Shown here: piece by piece, positions 21,462 through 23,974 of the stretch
Position numbering within the stretch: position 1 is the first letter of the stretch
How the letters are laid out: every line of letters begins with the position of its first letter
Origin: CAYXTC01 sp964468405
Lineage (GTDB): Bacteria > Patescibacteriota > Minisyncoccia > Minisyncoccales > GWA2-38-27
Assembly: GCA_964468405.1 (NCBI GenBank)
Contig: CAYXTC010000004.1
Location: forward strand, 1-23,974
Reading direction: 5' to 3'
DNA: 23,974 nucleotides
Made by a program: the position numbers and the translations under genes
The notes under the pieces: generated by a model
The model's database searches: none
The model's input: only the letters and a program-made list of their open reading frames with translations
Told to the model about the DNA's origin: nothing

Positions 21462-21496
21462 AAGCTTTCTATGCGAAGTGCTCGATTTTAAACTCT

Positions 21497-21526
21497 GCTC
21501 CCCGCCTGGGACGATTTTCGAATTTT
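21497..21526. repeat. Direct repeat copy B flanking the glycan cassette
   Basis: Partner of 15393-15422, differing at three single positions (bases 4, 14 and 27 of 30). It lies in the gap after the surface-protein gene. Confidence 0.75.
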
Positions 21527-21601
21527 TGAGTGGTTTTTTGAAGCTGAAGAACCAAACAAGATACTAAAAAACACTAAAAAATTATTAAGAGGATAATAAT
21601 T

Positions 21602-22936
21602 TTATTCTTCAATAAAGAAATAATCGCTTTCTGCTATAGTTGGTCTGCCCTCTTTGTCTTTAACTATGCCTATTTTATATTTCCCGGGAATTACAGGAGA
21701 TATTTTCCCTTCCAGACCAGCTCCACAATAATTTAAGAGAGATCTAACAACCCATTTAAAAGAATTCTGTCTATAATTTCCTATCTTACACTTAATCATC
21801 CCTATCTCCTCGTTTTTCTCATTAAAAAGCGACAAGTGATAAAAGGGCGGCTGAGTCTCCGCAAACACCTGATCTAGTAAAATGGTTTTTTCTTCTCCAA
21901 TTTTCCATTGCTCGTCTTCTTGGGGCAAAAGGAAATTAGGGGATTCGCTGCTTCTTACAGTAAAATAACCAAATTGATCATAAACCCCTTCCCCGATTTT
22001 TAACTTGAAATAACCTGGTGCTTCTGAAGGAAGTTCTCCTACAAAAATCTTTAAATAATTTGCTCCAGTTAAAGAATGAGGAACGGTCCATGAATATTTC
22101 TCAACAGAGGCGTCTATGTTTTCTGCTATATACTGTCCTCTCGCATAAGGACCTGCTATCTTCCCCACAACGATTCCAATATCAGTCTTTTCCATGTCTT
22201 CAGCATTCCATCTAATTTCATAACTCACCCCCGTTGCTAACGCACCTTCGCCGGGAGTAAGGATTTCGATGCTGCTCTCTCTTTTTCCTTCTCTCTTTTT
22301 TTCTATAAAATTAAAATTGGAAAGTACTCGTTCGAAGGTTTTATTTTGGTCCTCAATAGCTTCTTCCGATTTTCCTCTAATATTTTCTTCTATCAATTCT
22401 ATGGAATATATTTTTGCTTCTCTAGAAATATAGATTTTGTGAGCAATCCCTCCAGCCCCCGGCGGACAAACCGCCGGTCCTTTTATTCTTATGCCTTCCA
22501 AGCCATTTACTTTAATTTCCTTATAAGAGTTTAAATCTACATTACATTTCTCATTTCGTTGAATCCATTCTAAAAGAGAGAGGTTGGAATTGTTATCTTC
22601 CACTCTTATATTAAAAGTGTTTATCACCATCCCTTTTTCTGACCTTTCCGGAAACCAATAACTAAAACTTAGTTTTTCCTGAGACTCAGAAAAAGAAGAA
22701 AGATTTTCTCCGGGCGGATATTTCATCTCAAACCGATATTTCTCATTCCGATAAGTTTCCCAATTACCTGGTACAGATATCTTAGGTTCACTTTCTTTTA
22801 TTAATTCCACGCCTCCTTCTTCCGCTTCTGGAGTCCAAATATTCTGATAAGAATAGAAAGCGACAAAACCTATCAGGGCTATGAGTCCTACAACTAATAT
22901 AGCGAAAAATGTTGAAATTCCTTTTTGTATTTTCAC
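21602..22936 (-). CDS. Membrane-anchored surface protein with Kre9/KNH-like Ig domain
   Basis: This 444-aa protein starts at GTG 22936 (no in-frame ATG nearby). Residues 9-28 form an N-terminal membrane anchor of the KGISTFFAIL type often seen on exported CPR proteins. Residues about 56-210 are a beta-rich domain that resembles PsbP-like lipoprotein domains (YRFEMKYPPG ... RVLSNFNFI). Residues 222-328 resemble a Kre9/KNH-like Ig fold (SIEILTPGEGALATGVSYEIRW ... YSWTVP ... GYFTV). A third strand-rich part ends the protein (about 333-444). It is probably a cell-surface adhesin or wall-associated protein; no enzyme motif is seen. An extended -10 lies about 30 bases upstream and a terminator about 140 bases downstream. 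Confidence 0.75.
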   Translation of the reverse strand: MKIQKGISTFFAILVVGLIALIGFVAFYSYQNIWTPEAEEGGVELIKESEPKISVPGNWETYRNEKYRFEMKYPPGENLSSFSESQEKLSFSYWFPERSEKGMVINTFNIRVEDNNSNLSLLEWIQRNEKCNVDLNSYKEIKVNGLEGIRIKGPAVCPPGAGGIAHKIYISREAKIYSIELIEENIRGKSEEAIEDQNKTFERVLSNFNFIEKKREGKRESSIEILTPGEGALATGVSYEIRWNAEDMEKTDIGIVVGKIAGPYARGQYIAENIDASVEKYSWTVPHSLTGANYLKIFVGELPSEAPGYFKLKIGEGVYDQFGYFTVRSSESPNFLLPQEDEQWKIGEEKTILLDQVFAETQPPFYHLSLFNEKNEEIGMIKCKIGNYRQNSFKWVVRSLLNYCGAGLEGKISPVIPGKYKIGIVKDKEGRPTIAESDYFFIEE

Positions 22937-22963
22937 AATGAATTAAATTGTTTATCTTTTTCT

Positions 22964-22972
22964 ATCTTATCA
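22964..22972 (-). promoter_or_regulatory. Extended -10 promoter of the surface-protein gene
   Basis: TGATAAGAT, a TGn-extended -10, 27 bases before the GTG start. The -35 region is only T-rich. The gap 22973-23105 shows no gene. Confidence 0.5.
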
Positions 22973-23105
22973 CACTTCTATTGGTAAAAAAACAAAACCC
23001 CTCACATTTTAAAGAGAATCGCAGTCCCGCGGACTAAACAACACAGGACCTGTTTGGTATAAGAAAACCCTTTTGAGATCTTTGATTTGAATTTAATAAA
23101 ATCTA

Positions 23106-23960
23106 ATGTTCCAGATTTACTCCAAGCTTATCTGCGGGTTGCTTAATCCACTTTCCGTGACGATTACAAAGAAATTTTTTGATAAATGCCAAAAAGTTTT
23201 ATCTGACCGCGCCCGACCGCAAAAAAGAAAAGTTAAAGAGTTTGCTTTTCGCGGACTTTTGTTTTGCGGGGAATGCGGGTGCGCCATAACTTCCGAAATG
23301 CAAAAAGGGCATAATTATTATCGTTGCACCAAAAAGCGAGACAAGTGTTCGCAAGGATATATTCGCGAGGAAGTTTTGGCGGATCAGATAAACCAACAAA
23401 TTCAAAAAGTTTCTTTGCCTCCGTCTTGGGCTGACAAGATGATTGCTGAACTGGAAAAAGACAAAGAGCAAGAAGCCAAAGACGGAGCCGTTTTTGCTCA
23501 AAATCTAAAATCTCAAATTAAAGAGCTTGAGGATAAATTGGATACACTGCTTGATACTCACTTAGACGGCACAATTACCAAAGACGAATACACCGCCAAA
23601 AAACAAAAAATCCTCAACCAAAAGATTGAGATTTCTGAAAAATTAAAGGATTTTGAGCAAAACGGCAATCATTGGCTCGAACCTGCCAAAAAATTCATTT
23701 TAGACAGTAAACAAGCCGAAATTATCGCTTTGCAGGAAAATCTTTTTGAGAAAAAAGATTTTCTAAAAAAGATTGGCTCGAACCGAATTTTGCGAGAACG
23801 AGAATTGATTTTTGAGCCACGCGGAGCGTGGCAAATCCTCTTAAAATCAGGCCTTAACGCCCGCAGAGCGACAGATCCCGCCGTGGCGGGAGAGGCAAGA
23901 GACGCCGAACATACAATTTGGCTCCGGGGGTCGGACTCGAACCGACAACAAACTCCTTAA
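23106..23960 (+). pseudogene. Serine recombinase, 5'-truncated (zinc ribbon and coiled coil only)
   Basis: The only long plus-strand frame. From about residue 20 it reads as the C-terminal half of a large serine recombinase: TKKFFDKCQKVLSDRARP (end of the recombinase domain), the zinc beta ribbon with C54-x2-C57 and C74-x6-C81, then a long Lys/Glu coiled coil (about 115-215) and the family tail NLFEKKDFLKKIGSNRIL. The N-terminal resolvase domain with the catalytic Ser is missing; the upstream 170 bases do not encode it. The last ~35 codons run through a hairpin and antisense to a tRNA gene and are not expected to be real coding. It is therefore a dead remnant, although the ATG at 23106 could give a DNA-binding fragment. 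Confidence 0.82.
23876..23891. repeat. GC-rich hairpin TCCCGCC-GT-GGCGGGA
   Basis: Perfect 7-base arms between the recombinase tail and the tRNA 3' end. It has no T-tract. GC-rich against its AT-rich surroundings, it looks like an interspersed hairpin repeat; only this copy is seen here. Confidence 0.55.
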
Positions 23961-23974
23961 CAGGGAGCCGCTCT
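23919..23974 (-). tRNA. tRNA-Asn (GTT), 3' part; 5' end beyond window
   Basis: Read on the minus strand from the edge, the sequence gives the end of the D arm (AGAGC), an anticodon arm with 5-bp stem GCTCC/GGAGT and loop CTGTTAA (anticodon GTT), a T arm GTCGG-TTCGAGT-CCGAC, and acceptor strand CCCCGGA plus discriminator G and encoded CCA. All parts fit tRNA-Asn. The 5' acceptor strand, expected TCCGGGG, lies outside the window. Confidence 0.9.

Noticed and set aside
21334..21567. Plus-strand 77-aa frame over repeat copy B
   Set aside because: It lies antisense to the deoxyribosyltransferase-like pseudogene, the terminator and the repeat; no ribosome site or family.
23866..23960. Last ~30 codons of the recombinase frame, ending RGSDSNRQQTP
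   Set aside because: This is antisense read-through of a GC hairpin and the tRNA-Asn gene, not protein.
1..23974. CRISPR array, rRNA genes or a replication origin
   Set aside because: No regularly spaced repeats, no rRNA-like stretches and no DnaA-box cluster were seen.

Overview
The window is AT-rich bacterial DNA with densely packed genes, nearly all on the minus strand. Many neighbouring genes overlap by 1-17 bases. The mix of very small membrane proteins, isolated pathway genes, many short proteins without recognisable families and a CPR-style serine-recombinase remnant suggests a Patescibacteria/CPR-type genome. That placement is inference from style and not a proven assignment.

Layout, described in the minus-strand sense. 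(a) 1-1638: a small operon for an EncFtn-like ferritin-like protein, a two-iron superoxide reductase (desulfoferrodoxin) and an eRF1-like baeRF protein cut by the window edge. (b) 1801-5562: an eight-gene overlapping operon: WYL-like protein, an overlooked 33-aa membrane peptide, CDP-alcohol phosphatidyltransferase (PgsA type), PIN ribonuclease, PEBP protein, DUF362 protein, an ATP-cone/nuclease fusion and a YggU-family protein. (c) 5597-7396: a monocistronic leuA preceded by a complete leucine attenuator: promoter, 30-aa leader peptide with eight Leu codons, mutually exclusive antiterminator and terminator hairpins. (d) 7398-10947: an operon of small membrane proteins, an MscS channel, PgeF and a SIMPL protein. 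(e) 11041-14710: small, mostly single genes, each with its own promoter or terminator (DUF378, Nudix, SurA-N-like chaperone, 58-aa and 53-aa proteins) and one nonsense-broken mini gene. (f) 14711-15365: a NYN-domain nuclease behind a short promoter-terminator unit.

(g) 15393-21526: the accessory part of the window. Two 30-bp direct repeats (27/30 identical) flank about 6.1 kb. Inside are four overlapping genes: a NodU/TobZ-type carbamoyltransferase, a GT4 glycosyltransferase, a polysaccharide pyruvyl transferase family protein and a Mur-ligase-like ATPase that has no room for the usual N-terminal UDP-substrate domain. Next to them lie a twice-frameshifted nucleoside deoxyribosyltransferase-like pseudogene and other decayed coding fragments. 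I read the four genes as a mobile or exchangeable cassette for a decorated cell-surface glycan or glycopeptide. The families are clear; the joint product is not known. (h) 21602-23974: an anchored surface protein, a 5'-truncated serine recombinase on the plus strand, and the 3' part of a tRNA-Asn gene.

Another pattern recurs. Several genes that start a transcription unit have no Shine-Dalgarno sequence and have the ATG 7-8 bases after a good -10 box, which points to leaderless mRNAs. Genes inside units or with longer leaders show AGGAG-type sites.
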